This document shows, piece by piece, positions 8,002 to 16,929 of a stretch of 64,000 nt of DNA. The notes under the pieces were generated by a model. That model saw only the letters and a program-made list of their open reading frames with translations, did no database searches and was not told the DNA's origin. This DNA is from Diplocloster modestus. GTDB lineage: Bacteria > Bacillota > Clostridia > Lachnospirales > Lachnospiraceae. A program made the position numbers and the translations under genes. The stretch lies in NCBI RefSeq assembly GCF_019042245.1, contig NZ_JAHQCX010000014.1, positions 62,001 to 126,000 of the forward strand, in the 5' to 3' direction. How positions within the stretch are numbered: position 1 is the first letter of the stretch; each line of letters begins with the position of its first letter.

Positions 8002-9384
8002 CTATTCCGCTGCCACCGCTTTATCCAGGTCTGTCAGGAACTCGTCTACCGAATAATCCGGATTAGTAAAAAACTTACTGGCCGCTTCCATCGACAGCGT
8101 TGTTCCGGTAGAAGTAGGCATGATATCCTGCAAAAAGTTTTTGGAGTATTTGAATTTCTTCATATCCTCCGCGAATTGAGCGATGGCCGGCGCAGGTTCT
8201 TCGGGAAGTTCCCAGCCCAGTTTCTGTGCGTCAAAAGGAACCGCCACATTTCCGAGCACCGTATACTCATACTGATTCCGAAGCTTTGACAGGCCGATTG
8301 CCAGATCTACTGCGGCATCCGGATTCTTAGTGGCCGCATTTACCATAAATCCGCAATTCGTCTTCTGGCCGCCCGAAATATTAATCCCATAATCTGCCAC
8401 ATCTGCCGCATTCACCATCGGATAATACATAAGACCCGCATTCTCCCCGAACTGCTGACAGACCGAAGTCAAGGTAGAACTGGTCTCAGATATAATCGCC
8501 GCCTTCTCTGTAGCAAAGAGCGCATCTGCCTCCGTTCTGTCCATCAGCCCTATATTTTCCGGAAAATACCCCTTATCCAGCATTTCCCTGGTAACTTCAG
8601 CCGCCTTCCTCCAGGCTTCACTGTCCGCAAACTTCAGCTCCCCATTCACAGCCTTAAAAGAATCCTCCGGCGATACCGTATATGCCAGTGTCTCCATAAA
8701 ATCCAGGGCCATCCACTGATCCTTCGCCCCCGTAACGATCGGTGTATATCCCGCATTCTTAAGCGCTTCCAGAGCCGTCATAAACTCATCCAGAGTTTTG
8801 GGCACCTCCTTAATCCCTGCTTCCTCAAAGGCCTTCTTATTGTACATATTAACCCAATAAGACGTAGGTTCAAAAGGAATCGCATAGACATTCTCCTGTT
8901 CCTTCACAAACGAAGCCACCTGCAAAACCATATCTTCATAGAAACCCGATGCCTCCAGATAATCATTCATCTTAAGCACATAATTCCCATTAATCAAAGG
9001 TGTCGCCCACGTCCCTCCATGACACCACCACACATCCACCGAATTACTCCCTGAAGCCAGCGCTGTCCGTATCTTCGTCTCCACCGTCTGCGCATCTCCC
9101 TGGGTAATCTCGAACTTCACCTCATAATCCGGATACTGCTCCGGCAATACCTCCTCAATATACTGAGCGATATCCAGCATATTATCCTCCGTGACAAAGA
9201 ACTCCACACTCAGCGGAATCTTCTCCCCCTTATCCGCATCCTCCCCGCCGCTCTTCGCGGGTTCTGAACTTCCTGTAGCCTTCACGTCCTCCGCAGCCTC
9301 CGGCTTAGACTGGCAGGCACAAATCCCGCCCAGCATAGCCAATACAAGCAGCAAAGCACCCCATCTTCGACATTTTTTCGCCAT
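8002..9384 (-). CDS. Extracellular solute-binding lipoprotein (family 1, carbohydrate)
   Basis: A 460-aa lipoprotein. The signal peptide runs MAKKCRRWGALLLVLAMLGG to the lipobox ICAC, with the lipidated Cys at residue 24, then a Ser/Glu/Lys-rich linker (about 25-48). The mature part has the usual cluster-D/MalE-like fold signatures (ALASGSNSVDVWW, AIPFEPTSYWVNMYNKKAFE). A start at 9384 was chosen over a TTG 33 bp upstream because AAGGAGAAGG precedes it. It captures an unidentified carbohydrate for the two permeases downstream. The kinase/response-regulator pair upstream presumably controls it. Confidence 0.92.
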   Translation of the reverse strand: MAKKCRRWGALLLVLAMLGGICACQSKPEAAEDVKATGSSEPAKSGGEDADKGEKIPLSVEFFVTEDNMLDIAQYIEEVLPEQYPDYEVKFEITQGDAQTVETKIRTALASGSNSVDVWWCHGGTWATPLINGNYVLKMNDYLEASGFYEDMVLQVASFVKEQENVYAIPFEPTSYWVNMYNKKAFEEAGIKEVPKTLDEFMTALEALKNAGYTPIVTGAKDQWMALDFMETLAYTVSPEDSFKAVNGELKFADSEAWRKAAEVTREMLDKGYFPENIGLMDRTEADALFATEKAAIISETSSTLTSVCQQFGENAGLMYYPMVNAADVADYGINISGGQKTNCGFMVNAATKNPDAAVDLAIGLSKLRNQYEYTVLGNVAVPFDAQKLGWELPEEPAPAIAQFAEDMKKFKYSKNFLQDIMPTSTGTTLSMEAASKFFTNPDYSVDEFLTDLDKAVAAE

Positions 9385-9593
9385 AACCCATCCTTCTCCT
9401 TTACCTGGTTTTCTCATATACGTACGTTTTACTGCACATATCGTTATTTCCTACAGATACTCTTCATACATGTCCCGCGGGCGGGTTTGCAGCTAAAGCT
9501 GCAAAATAAGATATGGGTGAACCTCCCTATCTCGTCTCTGTCAATTGACTAATCACATTCTATCATTCCGCCTTATGCAAAATATATAAATTA

Positions 9594-9623
9594 TTTTGAC
9601 ATATCATAATATTTTTTGACATA
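9594..9623. promoter_or_regulatory. Direct repeat, candidate AraC-type response-regulator site
   Basis: TTTTGACATA occurs twice, exactly 20 bp apart, in the 307-bp gap between the response-regulator and binding-protein genes. Two same-orientation sites on one DNA face are the usual target layout for AraC-type activators. The rest of this gap contains a TTGCAGC-TAAA-GCTGCAA hairpin at 9487-9504 and a TTGACA hexamer (9539-9544, minus strand) without a good -10 element, consistent with an activator-dependent promoter. Confidence 0.4.
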
Positions 9624-9691
9624 ATTACCTCCATGCGGGCGTTTTACTGAAAAAAAGATACCTTATGGAGCAGCTATGCTGCAAAATACTT

Positions 9692-11311
9692 TTACCTCTC
9701 CCTCTCCTGATACTCGACCGGGCTCATACCCACGATACTCTTAAAAACAGTAAAAAAATGATTATAGTTATTAAATCCGGTTTCACGCGCGATACTCTTT
9801 ATCTGACGGACCGGCTGTCCCTCCAGCATGGACCTGGCCTTATCAATACGCACCTGGTTCAGATAATTGACGAAATTCATGCCCGTGTCATTTTTAAAGA
9901 TCCTGCTTAGGTAACTGCTGCTGACCTGCAGATATTCCGCCGCGTCACTTAGAGAAATTGGTCTGGCATAATTGTGATCGATATAAAAAACCGCATTTAC
10001 CGTAAGGCGGTTATAGTTTTTCTGTTTTTCCCGCTGAGCAGTCTGCTCACAAAGGCGATAGCAGATATCCAGAATCCAGTTCTCCAGATCTTTCAGCGTC
10101 TCATACTGTTTTACCCTATGGAAGGGTTCCTCGATCTCGCAGAGCAGTTGGAAGTCCGCTCCGTTTCGCTTTGCCACAGTCCGGATTACTCCCAGCAGTT
10201 CTATGATTAACGTTCTGGCCTGGGACTCCTCCTTCCGGCTGCGCTCCATCTGTAAGAAAATATCCCGTATCTTCTCCGTCAGTCCTGAGACATCTCCGAT
10301 CGAAAATAAAAAGAGCATTTCTTTTTCCTGTTCCACGCCAAAACAGATTTGTGTTTCCTGCCCCCCGCCATCCCTATTTGGAACCGCTTCCTCGCTCACA
10401 TGAATCACCGCGTTTTTCCCCAGATAAAATTTATTCTTCAGTCTCTGCTCTGATTTCCGGTAATAGTCCGAAAGCTCTGTCAGACTCAGACAGATCGAAC
10501 TGATGCTGATACTGATCGTCATGTTCAGGAACCGGAGCATATTGCTTCGGATCTCCGACAAAACAGACTCCATCAGCCGCTGCGCATTACCAATACTGAG
10601 GATGCTCCGGCAGGACAGCACCAGGCAGTATCTTCGGTCTTCGATTTTCACAGGGAAAATCTCAGGTACTTTCAAAGCTGCCTCTTTCCACAGATGCTCA
10701 ATAAACTGATGAAAGGTAAATATCCCTTTCTCATCCATCTTTTCCACCGCCAGATAATAATCATCCAGTTCACATACCGCCAGCATATTTCTACTCTTGT
10801 CTATGGGCAGCTGATAGCGCTCAATCAGTTCTCCTCCCTGCTCCCCTTCCTTCAGAAGACCCAGCAGAATTTTGCGCACATACAGTTCCTGTATATATAC
10901 TTCATCCTGATCGGAGAATCCCTGTCTTGTCTCCTGGTCCTGACCCGTATTTGCGCAGGACAGTGTCCCAAGGAGCTGCTTTTTATTCAGCTCACTTTTC
11001 AAGATGTAATCCAGAGCCCCCAGTTTCATGCTGTCCCGGACATAATCGAAGTCATTATAAGAGCTCAGCACAATCACGGATATCGGAAGCTTTAACTCTT
11101 TCATTTTTCGAATCAACTCCACCCCGTTCAAGACAGGCATGTCCATATCCACCAACGCGATATCCGGTGTTTGTTCCCGGATCAGATCCAGCGCCTCTTT
11201 TCCATTGGCCGCTTCCCCGGATATGGTGTAGCCGTACTGTTCCCAAACCATGATCCCTCTGAGCTTCTGCCTCGCCATATAATCGTCATCCGCAATCAGA
11301 ACTGTCTTCAA
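9692..11311 (-). CDS. Response regulator, AraC/YesN type
   Basis: A 539-aa regulator. Residues 1-120 form a CheY-like receiver with acidic pocket IADDD and phospho-acceptor Asp55 (LVDMDMP), plus the conserved Lys in ILKSE. A long middle region (about 150-430) links to a C-terminal AraC HTH pair (about 440-539; SLSDAAEYLQVSSSYLSRIF, then the second helix QIKSIARETGFNNYNHFF). The TTG at 11311 was chosen because the receiver begins directly with LKTVLIADDD. It overlaps the kinase gene by 26 bp, so the pair is co-translated. It probably activates the adjacent sugar transporter genes. Confidence 0.9.
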   Translation of the reverse strand: MKTVLIADDDYMARQKLRGIMVWEQYGYTISGEAANGKEALDLIREQTPDIALVDMDMPVLNGVELIRKMKELKLPISVIVLSSYNDFDYVRDSMKLGALDYILKSELNKKQLLGTLSCANTGQDQETRQGFSDQDEVYIQELYVRKILLGLLKEGEQGGELIERYQLPIDKSRNMLAVCELDDYYLAVEKMDEKGIFTFHQFIEHLWKEAALKVPEIFPVKIEDRRYCLVLSCRSILSIGNAQRLMESVLSEIRSNMLRFLNMTISISISSICLSLTELSDYYRKSEQRLKNKFYLGKNAVIHVSEEAVPNRDGGGQETQICFGVEQEKEMLFLFSIGDVSGLTEKIRDIFLQMERSRKEESQARTLIIELLGVIRTVAKRNGADFQLLCEIEEPFHRVKQYETLKDLENWILDICYRLCEQTAQREKQKNYNRLTVNAVFYIDHNYARPISLSDAAEYLQVSSSYLSRIFKNDTGMNFVNYLNQVRIDKARSMLEGQPVRQIKSIARETGFNNYNHFFTVFKSIVGMSPVEYQERER

Positions 11312-13088
11312 TCCCGCTGCCCCCTTCCACCGGAAATATAAGCTCAACCTTAGTAAACCCTGATCTGCTGGAGATAAACAGGCCATATGTATCACCGAAC
11401 AGAAGTTTCAGCCTTTGATCCACACTCCTCACACCCAGTCCGCACATCCCTTTCTCACGGTTCCCGTTTAACAGCTCCTTCTGAACCTTAACCGGAATCC
11501 CCGGACCATTGTCCACCACCGCAAGATGAATCTCCTCACCGCAGAGATACCCGCTGACCCGGATATGCCCATATCCGTCCCGAAGGTTTGAGACACCGTG
11601 GACGATCGCATTTTCTACAATGGGCTGCAGGATAAATTTGGGTATCTTATAGCCGAGCAATTCCCCCTGAATATCAAAATCCACCTGATACAGATTCGTA
11701 TAGCGGTAGGATTGAATCAGCAGATAATCCTTTACATAGGATATTTCTTTTTCCAGCGGTATAATTTTACTTTCTTTTCCCATGCTGACCATCAGGATAT
11801 TGGTCAGCGCCTTCGCAATATTTTCGATATTCTGCATTCCCCGAAGCTGTGCCAGGTATGATATCGTATTTAACGTGTTCGCCAGGAAATGAGGATTGAT
11901 CTGCGCCTGCAGGGCATCGAATTCCAGCCTGGCCTTCTGCTCACTTTGTTCCTTCACGCTTAACATCAGGCGGTTAATCTCATCCGTGGCACAGTTAAAC
12001 GAGTCTGCCAGTTGCCGGATCTCATCTTCCCCATCATCCACGATCTGTCTTCTGAATTCTCCCTGCCGCAGAAGCAGGGTGTAATCCAATATCCTGTTTA
12101 AGGGCATGACAATACTGGTATTCAGGATCGCCGCAATAATCAGCGCCAGCAGCAGGACGACGAAACCGATACACAAGATAAGTATACTGGTGGAATTCGA
12201 CACAGAATTGATGTAAGCGTAGGGGATTAAAGCGATCACCTTCCATCCCGTATTACCGATGCCGCTCCAGACACCCATGTATTTATCATCCTGAACCCGG
12301 AAATTTCTACTGTTGCTGTTCTCCTGCCGGAACGCTTCCGACAGGCTCTCCGGCTCCAGATAGCGGTATGCATCCCGGTTGCCGGATACCAGGACACCGG
12401 TGTCATTTACAGTAAAGATGCGGGTTCCTTCCCCTAAGGATTCGCTCATATTTTCGTAAAAATCCGACAGGAATTCACTGCCCAGGCTGATCACCATCGT
12501 GCCGCTGACTGTACCAACCGTCAGTTTTCGGACGCGACACAGCAGGTATAAGGCAGGCTCGTCTTCTTCATTACTCCCAGTAAAATACCAGAAATAAGGG
12601 GACATACGGTCTTTGGTCTCTTCCAATATGGCTTTTATATTCTCCTGCAAAATGGCGGCATTGTTCCCATACAGTGTGTAGACCCTGTCCGTCTGGCCGA
12701 TATAATTTACCTGCTGTATATAATTCTTATAATTGAACTTCGCGCTGCTCATGTTACAGACCAGCCGGTAGTTATTCAGGAAATCCCAGTCCACTTTCTC
12801 CTGATATTGAACCATATTCTGAAAGCTCTCTGAGTAGGCAAGCTCCATGGCGCAGTCCACAAGCCAATTAATCTCACCTGCCATGTTCGCCGCCAGCTGA
12901 GCCATCAGCTGTTCGGAATAGGAGCGCAGATTATTCTTCATGGCCTTGCCAAAGATCATATGCGTCACCAGCATGATAATCACGATCGGACATATCACCA
13001 GAAATGCAAAGCTGTAGCTGAGCCTTTTTTTGATACTGAATCGGCGCAGTTTTACCCAAAACGAGGCATTCTTAATTGTATTCAGCAT
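11286..13088 (-). CDS. Sensor histidine kinase, YesM-like
   Basis: A 600-aa membrane sensor. Transmembrane segments lie at about 22-47 and 300-325, enclosing a 250-residue extracellular dCache-like sensor domain. A HAMP domain follows (325-378), then the His_kinase motif QAQINPH with phospho-acceptor His400, and a C-terminal HATPase with N box (IVENAIVHGVSN) and G boxes (DNGPGIP, GLGVRSVDQRL). The NPHF-xx-N pattern is typical of the LytS/YesM family that pairs with AraC-type regulators. It starts 28 bp after the GDPD gene and overlaps the regulator gene. Confidence 0.93.
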   Translation of the reverse strand: MLNTIKNASFWVKLRRFSIKKRLSYSFAFLVICPIVIIMLVTHMIFGKAMKNNLRSYSEQLMAQLAANMAGEINWLVDCAMELAYSESFQNMVQYQEKVDWDFLNNYRLVCNMSSAKFNYKNYIQQVNYIGQTDRVYTLYGNNAAILQENIKAILEETKDRMSPYFWYFTGSNEEDEPALYLLCRVRKLTVGTVSGTMVISLGSEFLSDFYENMSESLGEGTRIFTVNDTGVLVSGNRDAYRYLEPESLSEAFRQENSNSRNFRVQDDKYMGVWSGIGNTGWKVIALIPYAYINSVSNSTSILILCIGFVVLLLALIIAAILNTSIVMPLNRILDYTLLLRQGEFRRQIVDDGEDEIRQLADSFNCATDEINRLMLSVKEQSEQKARLEFDALQAQINPHFLANTLNTISYLAQLRGMQNIENIAKALTNILMVSMGKESKIIPLEKEISYVKDYLLIQSYRYTNLYQVDFDIQGELLGYKIPKFILQPIVENAIVHGVSNLRDGYGHIRVSGYLCGEEIHLAVVDNGPGIPVKVQKELLNGNREKGMCGLGVRSVDQRLKLLFGDTYGLFISSRSGFTKVELIFPVEGGSGIEDSSDCG

Positions 13089-13116
13089 ATTTTCCCCCTA
13101 ATTTCCCGGTTTATGT

Positions 13117-14907
13117 TTACGAGCTTCCATATAACATGTCGGTCAGGAGCTGCAGCAGCATATTTTCCCCAACGGAGTCCTGATAATACCTGGCCAGTTC
13201 CGGATTATCCGTCACCAGCCCATCGGCACCGATGCGGAGGATTTTCTTGATATTTTTTTCCTTATTCGCCGTCCAGGCGTAGACCTTTTTTCCCTCCAAA
13301 TGTGCCTGTATCAGCATAACGGAAGTCAGGGAAGTCGTCTCCACGCTGTACCCGTCCGCATAGTCCAAATCATACAGATCGGAATACAAAAGCGCCGTAA
13401 TGTATACCGTTCTGATCTCAGGCGCCAGCTTCTTACTTTCTTTCAGCAGTTCCTGGTCCATGGAAGCAATGATACACGACTGTTCCATATGGACGGACCG
13501 GATCTGTTCCACTGTCTTCTCCACCAGTCCGTGTTCATGCCCGGTGGATTTCAGTTCGATCATAAGCTGGATACGGTTTTGGGAAGCTTCCAGCATTTCC
13601 ATCAGAGTCGGTACCGGTTCGCCCCGGAATTCACTGGAAAATGAGGTACCCGCGTCCAGGTCCCGCACGGTCTTTTCATCCACCTCCCATATATTGGCAT
13701 CCAGGCCGGTCGTCCGCTTTAGATTCGCGTCATGCAGAATCACCAGGGCCCCGTCCCTGGTCTGCTGGACATCGATCTCCGCCATGTCGGCTCCCGCGGC
13801 CACAGCCTCCCGCAGTGCCGCCAGGGTATTCTCCGGCGCAAAGACGGCACCCGCCCTGTGGGCCACGATCTCTGTCTTTCCGTCCGTGGGATAAACGATA
13901 TTTCCCCCCAGCTCTGTCTCGCTGTAAACGGCCAGCATAGCCAGCGTGGCTGCTATAGCTACAGTACGGCGCAGAACGCTTTTCACCGTAGGTTTCTTCT
14001 TCTGCGGCTGCGGCTGTATATCTCCCTGATCGTCATGATAGAGCGTGATTACCGTGGAAGAAAGAGCCACCGATCCTAACATGCTCAGGGCCACAGCCCC
14101 CATGGCGCTCCACTTCAGATAGTAAAATTCAAACAGGCTCTTTTCTCCGGCCGGGAAAGCTTCCAGCCTGCACACTCCCCACAGAATCAGAACCATCATC
14201 ACAAAACCGATGAAAGCGACCAGCAGAAAAGCCAGAATACAAGCCAGCAGCCATAGCGCGGTCTTCCATTTTTTCTTCTTCATGAGCCGGGCGTTCTGCC
14301 GCCATGACCCAATAAAATGATCCCCCTTCAGTATCACGGCCGGAAAGCTGAACAGGGTAAAGAACAGCAATACATTCAGCAGCGTCAGAACCAGAACAAA
14401 TACTGTCAGCATTAAAAAATTGTTCTGTATAAAATCCATAATGAACTCCGGAATCCGGAATCCTTTCAAAAGGCTGTTCGTCAGCGGAAATACGGATAGG
14501 CCGATCACTGGCAGAAGCGCCAGGACAACTGGCAGATTTTTATAATGGAACACACGCAGTGAGCGAAGAAACGCCTGTTTCCAGAGGGCCCAGACCGTCA
14601 GATGTTCCCCCCGCCAGCCCGCCTCGCAGCAGATGAGCAGTGCCGCGATCTCGAAGTACACATAATAGGTGAATATTATGAGGCCGCCCAGAAGAATCAC
14701 GATAGTCAATGGTCTGCTGATCACAGAACCGATATTCTCCTGGCTGATAAACGCCACATTCCCTGTCTTCAGAATGGCGTTCAGAAGCCCCTCTGTGATA
14801 TTCCCCATGAGACTGACACCTATGATTTTATATAAGATCTCAAAACACAGCAGGGTACTCCAATTTTTCAATCCTGCCCGCAGTCCTGTTTTTATAGTAT
14901 GTTTCAT
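13117..14907 (-). CDS. Membrane-anchored glycerophosphodiester phosphodiesterase
   Basis: A 596-aa protein in two parts. Residues 1-330 are a multi-span membrane region of the GDPD_memb type. Residues about 345-590 form a GDPD catalytic barrel with His350-Arg351 (IVAHRAG), Glu359-Asn360 (PENT), Glu377/Asp379 (AEIDV) and His392-Asp393 (ILHDANL). It would hydrolyse glycerophosphodiesters or glycerophosphate polymers at the membrane to sn-glycerol-3-phosphate and an alcohol. Co-orientation 28 bp before the kinase gene suggests that the downstream ABC importer might take up a product, but this is inference. Confidence 0.9.
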   Translation of the reverse strand: MKHTIKTGLRAGLKNWSTLLCFEILYKIIGVSLMGNITEGLLNAILKTGNVAFISQENIGSVISRPLTIVILLGGLIIFTYYVYFEIAALLICCEAGWRGEHLTVWALWKQAFLRSLRVFHYKNLPVVLALLPVIGLSVFPLTNSLLKGFRIPEFIMDFIQNNFLMLTVFVLVLTLLNVLLFFTLFSFPAVILKGDHFIGSWRQNARLMKKKKWKTALWLLACILAFLLVAFIGFVMMVLILWGVCRLEAFPAGEKSLFEFYYLKWSAMGAVALSMLGSVALSSTVITLYHDDQGDIQPQPQKKKPTVKSVLRRTVAIAATLAMLAVYSETELGGNIVYPTDGKTEIVAHRAGAVFAPENTLAALREAVAAGADMAEIDVQQTRDGALVILHDANLKRTTGLDANIWEVDEKTVRDLDAGTSFSSEFRGEPVPTLMEMLEASQNRIQLMIELKSTGHEHGLVEKTVEQIRSVHMEQSCIIASMDQELLKESKKLAPEIRTVYITALLYSDLYDLDYADGYSVETTSLTSVMLIQAHLEGKKVYAWTANKEKNIKKILRIGADGLVTDNPELARYYQDSVGENMLLQLLTDMLYGSS

Positions 14908-15150
14908 AACATCCCCAATTCTTTTGGCTCACGGCTGGTCCCGGCAATTTGAATTAGAATTATGGTGCATATTTATATGATTGATATAAGCGAAGTCTAA
15001 TAACGCAATATACAAGAAGCTTTTCTTCTTAGAGTTGACAGAGAATCGTCCGTGTATTCTCATATATGGAAAATGATCTAAGCTACCAAAACACCCCTTT
15101 ATTTCTCTGCAGAATAAGGAGGTATCGATAGCCGTATTCGTTCAGTCAGA

Positions 15151-16362
15151 TCATCCTAATGTTATAAACGTAATACGATTCAGCTTAAGTTGTTGAAATA
15201 AAATATACTGGTCAATTAAATTCTCTATATCCTTTTTATTCTCTATATTCTTATCGTATCCATCCGACGTTTCCCATAAGGTGACTTCTATATCCAGTCC
15301 TTTCCCCTTCTTCCTGGATTTCCACATACCCGCTATTTTTCCCTGCCATAATACCGCGCCTGGATTTGAGACGGTCTGCCATATCTGTTTTTGCCGCGCC
15401 CTGTCCTCCAGAAGCACTTCGCGGTCCTGCAGTCCCAGATAAGGATCATGTCCACCCAGCAGATGTATTTTTCTCTCCGGCTCCGGCGGCGAAAAGAGCA
15501 GTTCCCGATCCTCTGACAATATAAACCGTTCTCTCCCTGACGGGCTGACAGGCTCGATTTCCTCTAAAACTGTCTTCCAGATCCGGCCGGCCTGTACCGG
15601 GGAACACCCCAGCCAATCCGCGAAGCCGCCGGGGCTGGCGGGGCCGAAACAGTGAAGATATTTCCTCACCAGCTTATATCCTGGATCCCCATTGCCCCCG
15701 ATGGAATGCCCGGTCCAGTGCTTGTATGAGGTAAAAGAAGGGCTGATCCCCTCTCTTTTTCCAAAAACCACCAATCCCATAAAAGCGCAGGGCCGCAGCA
15801 AAAACGAGACCACAGCCCCTCCGACGGTCTGTTTATCCGGATTTCCGTACATGGACGGCTTATCCCACAGCTCTCTTTTATCCTCCGGCAGAAGCGGCCG
15901 CACCCATTCCGCCAACGTCTGGTCCAGCGCAGTCTTACTTTTCAGCACTTCGCCGTCCAGCTTCGGTATGACCTGCTTTAGCAGCGCCAGCGCCTCTTCA
16001 AAGGACATTTGTAAAAAATCCAGCGCCAGCTGAATCCCCTGTGTATAGATCCATGGCTCGTCCTGCCCGGAAACGAGCCCTGATAAAAACGTATCACTTT
16101 CCGAAGCCGGGAATACCACGGGTGTGCCTCGAAAACTCCATGCCTGCAAAAGTGTCTTTTCAACTTCCAGCATCTGTCTCAAATCTTCCAATGAACACCC
16201 TGCCACCCGGTTATATAACGCGTTTTCCCATGCGCCGGGCGGAGAGTTCTGAAGGCCGCAGGCGCCTGCGGCTTTCAGTATATCCTTTTTTGGATACCAA
16301 GTGTCCAGATGGTGCGTATGAAGGCGGAATTGGCGGATTTGCTCTAACGAAACAGAGTTCAT
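15151..16362 (-). CDS. Winged-helix protein of the AlkZ/YcaQ (HTH_42) family
   Basis: A 403-aa protein matching the HTH_42 superfamily, whose characterised members (E. coli YcaQ, Streptomyces AlkZ) are DNA glycosylases that unhook interstrand crosslinks or alkyl-purines. The family pattern is visible: an N-terminal segment GLQNSPPGAWENALYNRVAG, the WSFRGTPVVFP strand (about residues 74-84), and a C-terminal HLLGGHDPYLGLQDR barrel segment with a final VLWQGKIAGMW. The N-terminal Gln-x-Gln-like catalytic motif appears as LQNS, so the second catalytic residue may be lost. AAGAGG supports the start. It stands alone. Confidence 0.72.
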   Translation of the reverse strand: MNSVSLEQIRQFRLHTHHLDTWYPKKDILKAAGACGLQNSPPGAWENALYNRVAGCSLEDLRQMLEVEKTLLQAWSFRGTPVVFPASESDTFLSGLVSGQDEPWIYTQGIQLALDFLQMSFEEALALLKQVIPKLDGEVLKSKTALDQTLAEWVRPLLPEDKRELWDKPSMYGNPDKQTVGGAVVSFLLRPCAFMGLVVFGKREGISPSFTSYKHWTGHSIGGNGDPGYKLVRKYLHCFGPASPGGFADWLGCSPVQAGRIWKTVLEEIEPVSPSGRERFILSEDRELLFSPPEPERKIHLLGGHDPYLGLQDREVLLEDRARQKQIWQTVSNPGAVLWQGKIAGMWKSRKKGKGLDIEVTLWETSDGYDKNIENKKDIENLIDQYILFQQLKLNRITFITLG

Positions 16363-16423
16363 GATTATACCTCTTTATCCTCATGTATTTATCTGATTAT
16401 ATATTAAATTAATTGGATTCGCA

Positions 16424-16744
16424 ATGAAAGCCAGACCTATTCTGTTTTATTACTGTTCAGAGGGAGGAGACTGTAGCAAGGACATTTCTAAAGTACAGGC
16501 AGAATTGGAACGGATTCTTACGGAGGAAGGGATTCTTTTACGGATAAACAGAAGTATACAGGCAGAAGGTTCTTTTGGGGATTTAAAACAGAATATGCGG
16601 TTTCGCAGATACCTAAGTAGAGGTGGTGTAAATGTTCTTGCGGAGAGTGTTCTTCTGGCTATGGCAAAAAACCTGAATAAGCTTCATCACAAAATTCAGA
16701 AAGGTAAAACGGGAACCCATCTGTTTGCGTTGAAAAGTGCTTAA
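16424..16744 (+). pseudogene. IS1182-family transposase, C-terminal relic
   Basis: The 106-residue frame matches only the C-terminal end of IS1182-type DDE transposases: ILTEEGILLRINRSIQAEGSF, then LKQNMRFRRYLSRGG, then LLAMAKNLNKLHHKIQ. Full-length members are about 450-550 aa, so the catalytic DDE core is missing. The ATG at its start has no ribosome-binding site and lies within what would be interior sequence. No matching upstream fragment or clear inverted repeats were found. It indicates an old insertion at this junction between the AlkZ-like gene and cluster A. Confidence 0.75.
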
Positions 16745-16863
16745 ATTTAGAAACTTCAAATTAAAAAAGTAAACCTGATTTTCAGGTCTATTAAAGTGCG
16801 CCATTCCAAATGAGAAAGCTTTAAAATAAGCACTAAAGGTAATAAAAAGAGAAAAACAGGCAA

Positions 16864-16910
16864 AAAGGAAGCTGCCGCTTCACGATTTTTAATCGTTAGC
16901 GCGACAGCCA
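16864..16910 (-). terminator. Rho-independent terminator of cluster A
   Basis: Read on the minus strand, GCTGTCGC pairs with GCGGCAGC around an inner ACGATT/AATCGT stem, followed by TTCCTTTTTG. It lies 20 bp after the last gene of cluster A. The nested stem could alternatively be the end of the adjacent IS relic. Confidence 0.65.
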
Positions 16911-16929
16911 CTCCAGGCTAAGATTAACC

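Noticed and set aside
15116-15150. AAGGAGG with a plausible plus-strand start of a small gene after the GDPD region
   Set aside because: The bases after the site offer only an ATA codon and a short frame running into the AlkZ-like gene on the other strand.
16864-16910. Right-end inverted repeat of the IS1182-type relic
   Set aside because: No matching left end was found, and the U-tract and position fit a terminator of cluster A better.
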